Made by a program: the position numbers and the translations under genes. Under the pieces are notes generated by a model. The model was given only the letters and a program-made list of their open reading frames with translations. It had not been told where the DNA came from and made no database searches. A stretch of 56,841 nt of DNA from Lacticaseibacillus zhaodongensis (GTDB lineage: Bacteria; Bacillota; Bacilli; Lactobacillales; Lactobacillaceae), in NCBI RefSeq assembly GCF_009687905.1, contig NZ_BLBG01000015.1, positions 1-56,841 on the forward strand, read 5' to 3'. This document shows positions 45,102 to 52,787 of this stretch, in pieces (position 1 is the first letter of the stretch; every line of letters starts with the position of its first letter).

Positions 45102-45183
45102 AATTCACTAACTTTTAGGCAGGAGGAAATGCGGAAGGTACATAAAAACGAGTACCGGTCTCAATGAGTGGCTTCGAATTAAC

Positions 45184-45364
45184 TGTCGATCATCGCTGCC
45201 GGCCGACTCCTGACCGTTCGTAATTATGGTGAGGAGTCGGCCTGTAAACGTGGCCCGCAATGCAGCTCCTTCCGCTTAGCCACAAATAAGGGCCATTCCC
45301 AAAGTTCGGGAATAGCCCTTATTTTCGCTAATGCTCAGGAGCTAACCGCATTGTGGTCCACTCT
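45184..45364 (-). repeat. Family-2 structured element, copy B
   Basis: On the minus strand it begins GAGTGGACCACAATGCGG, 18 bases after the sstT stop. The stems are CAATGC/GCATTG, AGCTCCT/AGGAGCT, loop GAGCA opposite GCGGA, TTAGC/GCTAA, AATAAGGGC/GCCCTTATT, then GGCCGACTCCT/AGGAGTCGGCC. Compared with copy A at 35280-35516, outer and upper stems differ but stay paired. Confidence 0.85.
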
Positions 45365-45382
45365 CGTTGTATTATGTGTCAC

Positions 45383-46687
45383 TTAATCGGAGATGGCAGA
45401 TTTGACGCTTGCGCTCACCGTGTCGGCATCACTGTCGCTGCGTTTCGCATCGGCAGCGTGAACCGCCGCGGTGATGTCCACCTTTTGCCCGTCCTTCATT
45501 AGATCGTGGTATTCAGCCGTCGCGGTGAAGAGCAGGTCGGCGGCGGAGTTAACCGCCGTTTCAACGGAGTCCTGGATGACCCCGATGATGAAACCAATTG
45601 CAACGACCTGCATCGCGATTTCGTTGCTGATGCCGAAGAGGCTAGCGGACATTGGAATGAGGAGCAGTGAGCCCCCAGCGATACCTGACGAACCGGTGGC
45701 GGAGATGGCGCTCAGGACGCATAGCATCAGTGCCAGGGGGAATGACACGTGAATGCCGAGTGTGTTCGCTGCGGCGAGCGTCATGATGGAGACGGTGATT
45801 GCGGCCCCACCTGAGTTGGCGGTCCCCCCAAGGGCGATGGAGACGGCGTAAGATTTCTCGTTCAGGCCAAGGTCGGCGCAGGCCTGCAGGTTAACGGGGA
45901 TGTTAACCGCGGAGCTGCGGGTGAAGAAGGCGGGAATCCCGGAGACTTTGAGGGTCCAGAAAATTAACGGGAACGGGTTCTGCCGCGTCATGATGCCGAC
46001 CATTGCGGCGTAAACGACGAGGTAGGTGAAGACCATTGTCCCGACGAGGAGCAGGACCAGCTGGCCGTAACGGGCGATGCCGGCAAACCCGGTCGTTGCG
46101 ATGGAGTTGTGCAGCAGGCCGATGATCCCGAACGGTGCAAACTCAATGATGAACTGCGCAGCGTGCTCGATGGTTTTGGAAAAGTCGGCGATGACTTGCT
46201 TGGTGCCCTTACTTGCGTGCCGCAGTCCGAAACCGATGATGAGGCCCCAGAAGAGGATGGTGAGGTAGTTAGCCTGAACGAGGGCGGCTACAGGGTTGCT
46301 GACGGCCTTCGTCAGCAGGTTGGTGACGACAGAGCCGAGGTCTTGTGGTGCCTTCTCGGCGATATGTGTTGCCTGCGGGAAGAGCAGGTGGATTTTGAAA
46401 ATATATGATGCCCCAACCGCAGAGAGTGCGGCGACGAGGGTAGCGGTGATGTACAGGATCACGACGGTCCCGAAGTGGTTCTTGCTGCCGGATTCATATT
46501 TAGAAATTGCGGATAGGATGAGCATGAATACGAGCAGTGGTGCAATCGCCCGCAGTGCCCCTACGAAGAGGTCACCTAAAATATTAATTGCGGTCCAAGA
46601 GGGAACCAGTACCCCTAAAATTGCCCCAATCACAATCCCAATGACGATTCGCAAAATCAGCGAAACGCTTGTGTAACGTTTAAACAT
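45383..46687 (-). CDS. sstT: Serine/threonine:sodium symporter-like DAACS transporter
   Basis: A 434-residue dicarboxylate/amino acid:cation symporter. The N-terminus SLILRIVIGIVIGAILGVLVP, the motif FFTRSSAVNIPVNLQACADLGL and the SGGAAITVSIMTLAAANTLGI and SSGIAGGSLLLIPMSASLFG hairpins match SstT, which imports serine and threonine with sodium. The C-terminus is a polar tail rich in Asp and Ser. Single gene; a family-2 element follows its stop. Substrate assignment is by motif similarity. Confidence 0.85.
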   Translation of the reverse strand: MFKRYTSVSLILRIVIGIVIGAILGVLVPSWTAINILGDLFVGALRAIAPLLVFMLILSAISKYESGSKNHFGTVVILYITATLVAALSAVGASYIFKIHLLFPQATHIAEKAPQDLGSVVTNLLTKAVSNPVAALVQANYLTILFWGLIIGFGLRHASKGTKQVIADFSKTIEHAAQFIIEFAPFGIIGLLHNSIATTGFAGIARYGQLVLLLVGTMVFTYLVVYAAMVGIMTRQNPFPLIFWTLKVSGIPAFFTRSSAVNIPVNLQACADLGLNEKSYAVSIALGGTANSGGAAITVSIMTLAAANTLGIHVSFPLALMLCVLSAISATGSSGIAGGSLLLIPMSASLFGISNEIAMQVVAIGFIIGVIQDSVETAVNSAADLLFTATAEYHDLMKDGQKVDITAAVHAADAKRSDSDADTVSASVKSAISD

Positions 46688-46813
46688 GAAATCCCCTCCA
46701 GAGTGTAGTCTTCATTTCGTGAACACTTGTATTTAATATGTAGCCATTATGGCAGATTAATTTGCTTTTGACTAGAGTCTTTTGATAATTTCCTGAATGA
46801 TTACGTTTTCATG

Positions 46814-46836
46814 TTGATGTGGCGGGGGTTTTGCGG
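46814..46836. repeat. Short shared string with the 22823 palindrome
   Basis: TTGATGTGGCGGGGGTTTTG (46814-46833) matches 22862-22880 apart from one extra T. It stands alone here, without the palindromic arms, and may be a remnant. Confidence 0.4.
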
Positions 46837-46882
46837 TGCGGGCAAACGCGAGGGCGGGTGATCAATGGGCGCTCAGAGTACA

Positions 46883-46916
46883 CAAAAACAGCCATCCACG
46901 TCTGTGGATGGCTGCA
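46883..46916 (-). terminator. Terminator of the PTS operon
   Basis: Minus strand CAGCCATCCAC pairs with GTGGATGGCTG, followed by TTTTTG, downstream of the IIC gene. Confidence 0.88.
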
Positions 46917-46937
46917 AAGCCGGATGAATTCAGCTGA

Positions 46938-48404
46938 CTACTTAGCAGCAGCAGCCTTGTTCTTGAGCATGACATCAGGGTTAACCTTGTGTCCCTGCTT
47001 AGCGTATTCGGTGTTCCGCTTGAGCATTTCGTGACGGTACCACATGAACAGGGCAACGTATGCAACCATTGCGAGGAAGAAGAACATCAACATCTTCATG
47101 TCCCCACCCTGACCTTTACCAAGAAGGTAAGCCAGGAACTGTTCGATAGGACCTTCCTTAGTTGAGGAAGAAATCATCGCGTGACTGCCGACACCTTTGA
47201 GCATGTTAGGAGCAATCTTCTTAGCAGTAGTCGTAACGAATGGTGCGGACAGAGAACCAGCCCAGAGGAACAGAGGAAGTTCGAGAGCACCAATGACGAT
47301 CATCCGAATCAGACGACCACGAGTTACGATCAGCAGAGCAGGTGTAACACCCATCCCGATGATACCACCGAGTGGGAGGATTGAGTTACCAGGAAGAATA
47401 AGTGCTTCAGCCAGCATGATTGGTGCTAGAACGTTAGCAGCGGCCCAGATTTCGGCACGGCCAGCCATGAATGGCCAGTCAAGTCCGATGTTGAATACAC
47501 GACCGTTAAGGTGCTTGGTAGCAAAATCAGTAATACCTTGTGAAAGAGGTTCAACAGAAGCAATGAACCAAGAACCGATGATACTGAAGAGTTCCAGGCA
47601 GGTTGCAGCTGTAAATGCAAGTGTGAAGATAGTACCAACTGGTTGGTGACCGAGGATGCCGATGAAGATACCAAGGTAAATACCAATGGCGTAACGGCTG
47701 CCCCAGAAGCCAATCTTTTCGTTCAGCTTGGCAGCATCAAAGTCGTACTTGTCGAGCCATGGGAACACAACATCAAAGATCTTGTTAAACACCATGATCA
47801 ATGGGTTCATCATGTAGTTCAAGTGAGTGGTGGTCATTGGGTTGTCCCAGTTGTCCAGCAGGTCGTTGAACGTAGGCTTCATGAGGTCTGAGTTGAAAAT
47901 CTTCATGATACCAATGAAGACAACGAACAGAGTACCGGTGAGCAGGTTAGCACCGAAGTAGATAGCCAGCAAACCGGTGAAGGACATGTGCCATACATCG
48001 AAGATATCAACATCGAGTGTGTCGGTGAGGTGCATTACCAGCATGGCGATGTTAACAATAACCAGAATCAATAGGAAGAACAGCGTGTATGGCGACCCCC
48101 AAGTAATGGTTGCCAGTGGTGCCCAACCTAAGTCAGTGGTTCCTAGGTGCAACCCGGTTGACTTAACGAAGGCTTCAACGGCCGGCTGGAAAGCACCGGT
48201 CAAAAGTCCAATGATACTTGAGATCGCGGTCAGCGCAATCCCTAACTTGATACCACCTTCTAGAGCGTGGAAGAAGTTAACCCCGACGGCCCAAGCAATC
48301 AATGTTAAGACAATCAACATGATAGGTGCAGCACCCAGCTTGATGATTGGGTTAAAGATTACGTTTGACCAATGAATTATAGCTTGTAACATATACTTTT
48401 TCAC
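46938..48404 (-). CDS. PTS galactitol-family transporter subunit IIC
   Basis: A 488-residue membrane permease of the Gat family (GatC/SgcC type). About 11-12 hydrophobic segments are seen; LGAAPIMLIVLTLIAWAVGVNFFHALEGGIKLG, GWAPLATITWGSPYTLFFLL, and FWGSRYAIGIYLGIFIGILG are characteristic. It would pass a hexose or hexitol across the membrane as its phosphate. Because lacA, lacB and lacC lie on the divergent strand, galactose (giving galactose 6-phosphate) is a likelier substrate than galactitol; no galactitol-1-phosphate dehydrogenase gene is visible. IIB and IIA genes lie upstream on the same strand. Confidence 0.88.
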   Translation of the reverse strand: MKKYMLQAIIHWSNVIFNPIIKLGAAPIMLIVLTLIAWAVGVNFFHALEGGIKLGIALTAISSIIGLLTGAFQPAVEAFVKSTGLHLGTTDLGWAPLATITWGSPYTLFFLLILVIVNIAMLVMHLTDTLDVDIFDVWHMSFTGLLAIYFGANLLTGTLFVVFIGIMKIFNSDLMKPTFNDLLDNWDNPMTTTHLNYMMNPLIMVFNKIFDVVFPWLDKYDFDAAKLNEKIGFWGSRYAIGIYLGIFIGILGHQPVGTIFTLAFTAATCLELFSIIGSWFIASVEPLSQGITDFATKHLNGRVFNIGLDWPFMAGRAEIWAAANVLAPIMLAEALILPGNSILPLGGIIGMGVTPALLIVTRGRLIRMIVIGALELPLFLWAGSLSAPFVTTTAKKIAPNMLKGVGSHAMISSSTKEGPIEQFLAYLLGKGQGGDMKMLMFFFLAMVAYVALFMWYRHEMLKRNTEYAKQGHKVNPDVMLKNKAAAAK

Positions 48405-48536
48405 CCCTTAGAGAGATAAACAATTGCAACAACAACAAACAATGAATGAATTGAAACTAAAAATTTTAAAAAGCTTGGAACCAAAGATAATTTCTGGCGG
48501 CCGCAGCAGCCGCCTCGTCACATTGAAAGCTGAAGG

Positions 48537-48842
48537 TTACTTCAAGCCTTCCTTTTTGATGATAGCTTCAACCTTGTCGTAAACAGGCTTTGCCATAGCT
48601 GGCATCCGGTAGAGGATAGCACCTGCGTCAACGACTGGAATCTTAGGTGTGAAGGACATGTCAGTCTTAGCGATTTCTGCGTAGATGTCGTAGCCATCAA
48701 GCAGGCCTTCGTTCAGGTCCTTAATCATAACGGCATCACAGTGAACATCGTAGCCACGCTTCTTCATTTCCTTTTCCAAAGCGTCCTTGATTTGGTGACT
48801 GGAGTTAACACCGGCACCACATGCAGCAATAATTTTGATCAT
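48537..48842 (-). CDS. PTS galactitol-family subunit IIB
   Basis: A 101-residue IIB protein. The phosphocysteine is Cys9 in IIAACGAGVNSSHQI, the P-loop-like CGxGxxSS of GatB-type proteins. It passes phosphate from IIA to the incoming sugar. A 132-base gap separates it from the IIC gene; the gap holds a GC-rich dyad (GGCGG/CCGCC) near 48500 that might modulate expression. AGGTTAATTATT upstream carries a GGAGG-type site. Confidence 0.9.
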   Translation of the reverse strand: MIKIIAACGAGVNSSHQIKDALEKEMKKRGYDVHCDAVMIKDLNEGLLDGYDIYAEIAKTDMSFTPKIPVVDAGAILYRMPAMAKPVYDKVEAIIKKEGLK

Positions 48843-48867
48843 AATAATTAACCTCCTAAGGTTTTAT

Positions 48868-49365
48868 TTACTCCTGATTAAAGTAAGTGTTGAGGAACGA
48901 GTAGATGGCCGCGCGGTTGGTCTCGTTGAAGAAGTGTTCTAGGTCTTCAGCGGGAGTGGTGGTCAAGAAACCCATAATCTCGGAAAGAACGTTTGCCTGG
49001 CCGTCAGGGTCATTGTTCAAAATCATGAACAGGAATGAAACCTTGAACTTGTCAGCAGGTTCAATCATGTTGCCAAAATCAACTGGGGTAACCAGTTTAA
49101 TAGGAACAATGAGACGCACATTGACGAAGTTGCCTTCGGTGTGTGGGATCGCCACGTTCGGGTAATCTGGATTTACAACCGACATATCAATTCCGGTCGG
49201 GTAGTTCTTCTCACGTTCGGAGAGGTTGACCAGGAATTCAGGCTTTACATATTGTTTTTCGAGCAGCTTATCGGAAACTTCTTTAAAGATGGCTTCCTGT
49301 GTTGTCTGTTCAGTTACGAACACCGCTGTTGGATCAAAGAGCGTTTTGCTTGCTGTGTCGGGCAT
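48868..49365 (-). CDS. PTS subunit IIA (fructose/galactitol type)
   Basis: A 165-residue EIIA_2 domain protein. The phosphorylated histidine is in VAIPHTEGNFV, the family PHx motif, following GIDMSVVNPDYP. C-terminal part LLFMILNNDPDGQANVLSEIMGFL is typical. It takes phosphate from HPr. First gene of the minus-strand IIA-IIB-IIC operon. Confidence 0.92.
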   Translation of the reverse strand: MPDTASKTLFDPTAVFVTEQTTQEAIFKEVSDKLLEKQYVKPEFLVNLSEREKNYPTGIDMSVVNPDYPNVAIPHTEGNFVNVRLIVPIKLVTPVDFGNMIEPADKFKVSFLFMILNNDPDGQANVLSEIMGFLTTTPAEDLEHFFNETNRAAIYSFLNTYFNQE

Positions 49366-49386
49366 ACGGCATCACCTCCGTTAATT

Positions 49387-49448
49387 TTTGTTCGTTTGTG
49401 TTCACCGGACTACAGCTTTAATTATATACAAGCGCTTCCACGCGTCAA
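49387..49448 (-). promoter_or_regulatory. PTS operon promoter with cre-like site and candidate DeoR operator
   Basis: Minus strand TTGACG (49443-49448), 16-base spacer, TATAAT (49421-49426). The spacer contains TGGAAGCGCTTGTA (49427-49440), close to a CcpA cre site, so glucose repression is likely. TTGTTCGTTTGTGTTC (49387-49402) downstream resembles the T/G-rich sites bound by DeoR/LacR-type repressors. Confidence 0.6.
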
Positions 49449-49498
49449 CTCCATTAGGACATTTTTTTAAAACGTTTTCGTTTTCCCCATAATACGAG

Positions 49499-49527
49499 TT
49501 GACAGGGCTTACATGAGGTGGTACTTT
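49499..49527 (+). promoter_or_regulatory. Promoter of the lacR-lacA-lacB(-lacC) unit
   Basis: TTGACA (49499-49504), 17-base spacer, TACTTT (49522-49527). AAAACGTTTTCG (49470-49481), cre-like, lies upstream. Confidence 0.6.
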
Positions 49528-49589
49528 ATTGTCGTACCAAGTAAGTGAACAAAACAGAACAAAAGCGAACCGTGGAGGTGATGCAAAAG

Positions 49590-50360
49590 GTGCTTAAACG
49601 ACAGAGACTCCTAACAATAAGGAACTTAGTTGATCGTAAGGGAATTATTACCGTCAACGAAATTGGGGCGGAACTAAACGTTTCTACTATGACAGTTCGG
49701 CGTGATTTGGCGGAGCTGGCAGAAAAGAACGCGGTGATCCGCGTCCATGGCGGAGCGCAAAGCCCGCGCCTGGCGCAGAACCAAGACCAAGAGCTGTCGC
49801 GTCTCGAAAAGCGGGATTTGCACGTTGACGAGAAGCGGCAGATCGCGGCAATCGCTGCTAGCTTAGTTGACCCCGGTGACACGATTTTTATCGGTCCTGG
49901 TACGACCAACGAGTTCATCGCCGACTATTTGACTCAATCCGAACTAAGATTGGTGACAAACAGTCTGCCAGTGTTTGAAAGCTTCAAAAGTAAGGCCGAC
50001 CGTTACGAACTATGCTTCGTCGGTGGGACTTACCGGGAACGTAGTGGTGCGTTCATTGGTAACCTTGCTATCGAAACGCTAGATAAGCTGCGCATGACCA
50101 AAGCATTCGTGTCTGCGAACGGCGTCTGCGACAGCACCGTCAGCAATGCTAACGCTGATGAGGGTCAAATCCAGCGCCTCGCGCTTAACAACGCCCGGCA
50201 TCGGTACATCCTTGCCGACCACACCAAGCTCGACACTGAAGACTTCTACGGGTTCTACAACCTGGCAGATGTTGATGGCCTCGTGACTGATGAGGGCATT
50301 GAGGACGACCAACTCAGCGACTACGGGAAATTAACGCACGTCATAACTTCTGTTAACTAA
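49590..50360 (+). CDS. DeoR/GlpR-family sugar regulator (LacR-like)
   Basis: A DeoR-type repressor of about 256 residues. The winged helix is [37 protein letters not shown] followed by HGGAQS, and the effector domain has [18 protein letters not shown] and [28 protein letters not shown], the sugar-phosphate-binding fold. The start is uncertain: GTG at 49590 is 11 bases after GGAGG and fits the family N-terminus; ATG at 49581 touches the site. It probably represses both divergent operons and responds to tagatose 6-phosphate or a related phosphate, as LacR does. Confidence 0.85.
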   Translation: MLKRQRLLTIRNLVDRKGIITVNEIGAELNVSTMTVRRDLAELAEKNAVIRVHGGAQSPRLAQNQDQELSRLEKRDLHVDEKRQIAAIAASLVDPGDTIFIGPGTTNEFIADYLTQSELRLVTNSLPVFESFKSKADRYELCFVGGTYRERSGAFIGNLAIETLDKLRMTKAFVSANGVCDSTVSNANADEGQIQRLALNNARHRYILADHTKLDTEDFYGFYNLADVDGLVTDEGIEDDQLSDYGKLTHVITSVN

Positions 50361-50389
50361 ATTACCTATATATAAAGGAGATACAAATC

Positions 50390-50818
50390 ATGGATGTTGT
50401 TATTGGCTCAGACAAAAACGGTTTTGAACTAAAGGAAAAGGTCAAGAAGTACCTGCAGGATCACAATTACAACGTGATCGATGTGACTGAAGAGCCTGCT
50501 GAAGACTTCGTTGAATCTTCCCTTGCTGTTACCAAGGAAGTTTTGAGCAAGGGCATCAAGAAGGCCGTTATGTTTGACGAATACGGCGTTGGTTCTGCCA
50601 TGGCCAGCAACAAGGTCAAGGGCATGGTTACCGCGAACGTTAACGAAGAGCGGACCGCACACATGACCGCGATGCACAATGGTGCCAAGGCAATTTCCCT
50701 CGGCGCAGGTATCGTGGGTGAGAAGCTTGCTTACAACATTGTTCAGCACTACCTCGACACCGAGTACGCTGGTGGCCGGCACGTGGTTCGTCTCGACATG
50801 CTCGAGAAGATGCTGTAA
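50390..50818 (+). CDS. lacA: Galactose-6-phosphate isomerase subunit A
   Basis: A 142-residue RpiB-fold protein. [67 protein letters not shown] and the end [15 protein letters not shown] match LacA of streptococci throughout. With LacB it converts D-galactose 6-phosphate to D-tagatose 6-phosphate. AAAGGAG upstream; 29 bases after the regulator. lacB follows after 72 bases. Confidence 0.92.
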   Translation: MDVVIGSDKNGFELKEKVKKYLQDHNYNVIDVTEEPAEDFVESSLAVTKEVLSKGIKKAVMFDEYGVGSAMASNKVKGMVTANVNEERTAHMTAMHNGAKAISLGAGIVGEKLAYNIVQHYLDTEYAGGRHVVRLDMLEKML

Positions 50819-50890
50819 AAGCACGCCGCAATTATTTGACGCTGTACGTTAACGTGAAAAATTAGCTTTATTAAATTGGAGGAACAATCA

Positions 50891-51466
50891 ATGCTTGAAA
50901 ATGACATGCCACAACCAGAATTTGTAGATCCAAAGATTGATAAGAAGACCGTCATCTCTTTGGGGAACGACCACATCGTTACGTCCCTGAAGATGCTGGT
51001 ATCTGACCACCTGAAGGCTGAAGGCTACCAGGTTATCGATGAAGGTACTCACGACAACACCCGGACGCACTACCCAATCTACGGCAAGCGTGTTGCTGAA
51101 GATGTTGCGGATGGCCGCGCTGACCTTGGGATCGTCCTTTGCGGGACTGGTATCGGTGTTTCCACCGCTGCCGACAAGAACACTGGCATTCGCGCAGCTA
51201 TGGTCGGTGACCTTGCCCAGGCTGTATACGCACGTGAAGAACTCAATGCTAACGTGCTTGGCTTTGGTGGGATCGTTCTTGGCCGGGACTTCGTATTTGA
51301 CATCGTTGATGCATACCTGAACGCATCATATAAGCCAAGCGACGCTAACAAGAAGCTGATCGACAAGATCGACCACATCGCAAAGCCAAACCCAGAACAG
51401 AAAGACAACCCACACTTCTTCGACGAAGAAAACAAGAAGTGGGCTGAAGGAGTTTACCACGACTAA
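50891..51466 (+). CDS. lacB: Galactose-6-phosphate isomerase subunit B
   Basis: A 191-residue LacB. The core [62 protein letters not shown] and [13 protein letters not shown] are those of RpiB/LacB. It has about 20 extra N-terminal residues ([18 protein letters not shown]) before the usual MRIAIGCDH-type start, making it longer than the typical 171. GGAGGA lies seven bases before the ATG. Forms the isomerase with LacA. Confidence 0.93.
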   Translation: MLENDMPQPEFVDPKIDKKTVISLGNDHIVTSLKMLVSDHLKAEGYQVIDEGTHDNTRTHYPIYGKRVAEDVADGRADLGIVLCGTGIGVSTAADKNTGIRAAMVGDLAQAVYAREELNANVLGFGGIVLGRDFVFDIVDAYLNASYKPSDANKKLIDKIDHIAKPNPEQKDNPHFFDEENKKWAEGVYHD

Positions 51467-51470
51467 TTAA

Positions 51471-51592
51471 ACAGAGCGGAGCGGGACGGTTTGAAGCTGA
51501 GCATTAACGGACTCTGGGCAAAATACCGGGTTTTAGGCATTTGGACCAGAGTGTGTTAAGCGGAAGCTTAAGTCCCGCGCAGCTCGACTATG
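51471..51592 (+). repeat. Family-1 hairpin element, copy 5
   Basis: Starts ACAGAGCGGAG four bases after the lacB stop and ends GCAGCTCGACTATG. Basal stem GCGGGAC/GTCCCGC, AAGCT/AGCTT, loop GAGCA opposite GCGG, TTAAC/GTTAA and ACTCTGG/CCAGAGT. It lies between lacB and lacC, and here no separate terminator precedes it. Confidence 0.85.
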
Positions 51593-51673
51593 AACAGATT
51601 ATCGCATTAACTGCACCCCCAAGGCCCATCTTCCCCGGGTCCAGCCCATTCCCAGGCACGGGTAGCAATGACG

Positions 51674-51714
51674 AAAAAGGCTAAGGACATAATCAAAAGT
51701 CCTTGGCTTTTTTT
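51674..51714 (+). terminator. Terminator between lacB and lacC
   Basis: AAGGCTAAGGAC pairs with GTCCTTGGCTTT and runs into TTTTTTT. It implies that lacC has its own promoter or depends on read-through. Confidence 0.88.
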
Positions 51715-51797
51715 ACGGGACGGAGCACTCCGCCCCATACATACTGAGGCATGTCGTTGCCACGTATCCGGCAACGTAATTATTAGGAGGCTAACTA

Positions 51798-52739
51798 ATG
51801 ACAATTCTTGCAGTAACCATGAACCCATCAATTGATGTGCAGTATCCACTAGAACACCTGACCATTGACGACGTAAACCGGGTCACCACGGTGCGTAAAA
51901 CCGCTGGTGGCAAGGGCCTGAACGTCGCGCGGGTGCTTCACTGCTTGCAGCACCCCGTCCTCGCAACCGGGGTCCTCGGAGGCTTCTTTGGTCAGTATCT
52001 GTCCGCGCGTTTGCAAAAGGACGGTATCGACGGGGATTTTGCCCAGATCGATGGGGAAACGCGGTCCTGCATCGCAATCCTGCACGATGACGGTAAGCAG
52101 ACTGAAGTGCTGGAAAAGGGCCCAACACTCAGCAGTGCTGATGCCGCCAAGTTCCTGGATCACTACAAGCAGTTACTGCAAAAAGTTGACCTGGTCACCA
52201 TTTCGGGTAGTTTGCCAGGCGGCTTGCCGACTGACTTTTACGCCCAGATGGTTGCGCTTGGGCACGCGGCTGGTGTCCCAGTGTTCCTGGACGCATCTGG
52301 TGCGGCTCTTGAAGCAGCACTAAAGGCCCCAGAAAAGCCAGACCTGATCAAGCCAAATGATTCCGAACTGGGCGCGTTGATCGGTGAAACGGTTGACCGC
52401 AAGAACCTGCCGCAGCTCGCCAAGCAGCTGGCTAACCCTGTTCTTGATGGAGTCAGCTGGGTCGTTGTCTCCCTCGGTTCCGCAGGCGCGTTTGCCAAGC
52501 ACGATGAAGACTACTACGCGGCTAAGATTCCCAAGATCAACGTGGTTAACCCCGTTGGTTCCGGAGACTCCACCCTTGCTGGTTTAGCCTACGCCACTGA
52601 CCGCCACGAAAGCACGGAGGATACCCTCCGCAGTGCGATGACTTGCGGGATGCTGAACACGATGGAAGCTAAGACCGGTTACGTTGACAAGAGCAAATTT
52701 GATGAGTATTTTGCCAAGGTAACCGTTGAAAAGCAGTAA
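51798..52739 (+). CDS. lacC: Tagatose-6-phosphate kinase
   Basis: A 313-residue PfkB-family sugar kinase. VTTVRKTAGGKGLNVARVL near the N-terminus is the substrate site, and NVVNPVGSGDSTLAGLAY near residue 250 holds the anion hole and catalytic Asp. LISGSLPGGLPTDFY-type stretch is present. In context it makes tagatose 1,6-bisphosphate, though 1-phosphofructokinase is the close alternative. The enzyme that follows in the pathway (LacD aldolase) is not encoded here. AGGAGG before the ATG. Confidence 0.88.
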   Translation: MTILAVTMNPSIDVQYPLEHLTIDDVNRVTTVRKTAGGKGLNVARVLHCLQHPVLATGVLGGFFGQYLSARLQKDGIDGDFAQIDGETRSCIAILHDDGKQTEVLEKGPTLSSADAAKFLDHYKQLLQKVDLVTISGSLPGGLPTDFYAQMVALGHAAGVPVFLDASGAALEAALKAPEKPDLIKPNDSELGALIGETVDRKNLPQLAKQLANPVLDGVSWVVVSLGSAGAFAKHDEDYYAAKIPKINVVNPVGSGDSTLAGLAYATDRHESTEDTLRSAMTCGMLNTMEAKTGYVDKSKFDEYFAKVTVEKQ

Positions 52740-52749
52740 TTTATAACTA

Positions 52750-52786
52750 AAAAGTGTCTGGACAATTCACGTCCAGACACTTTTTT
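52750..52786. terminator. Bidirectional terminator between lacC and the LacI gene
   Basis: AAAAGTGTCTGGAC pairs with GTCCAGACACTTTT around a 7-base loop. Confidence 0.9.
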
Positions 52787-52787
52787 A

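Noticed and set aside
49545-49589. Upstream GTG start of the DeoR-type regulator at 49545
   Set aside because: No ribosome binding site precedes it, and the extra 15 residues are not part of the family's helix-turn-helix.
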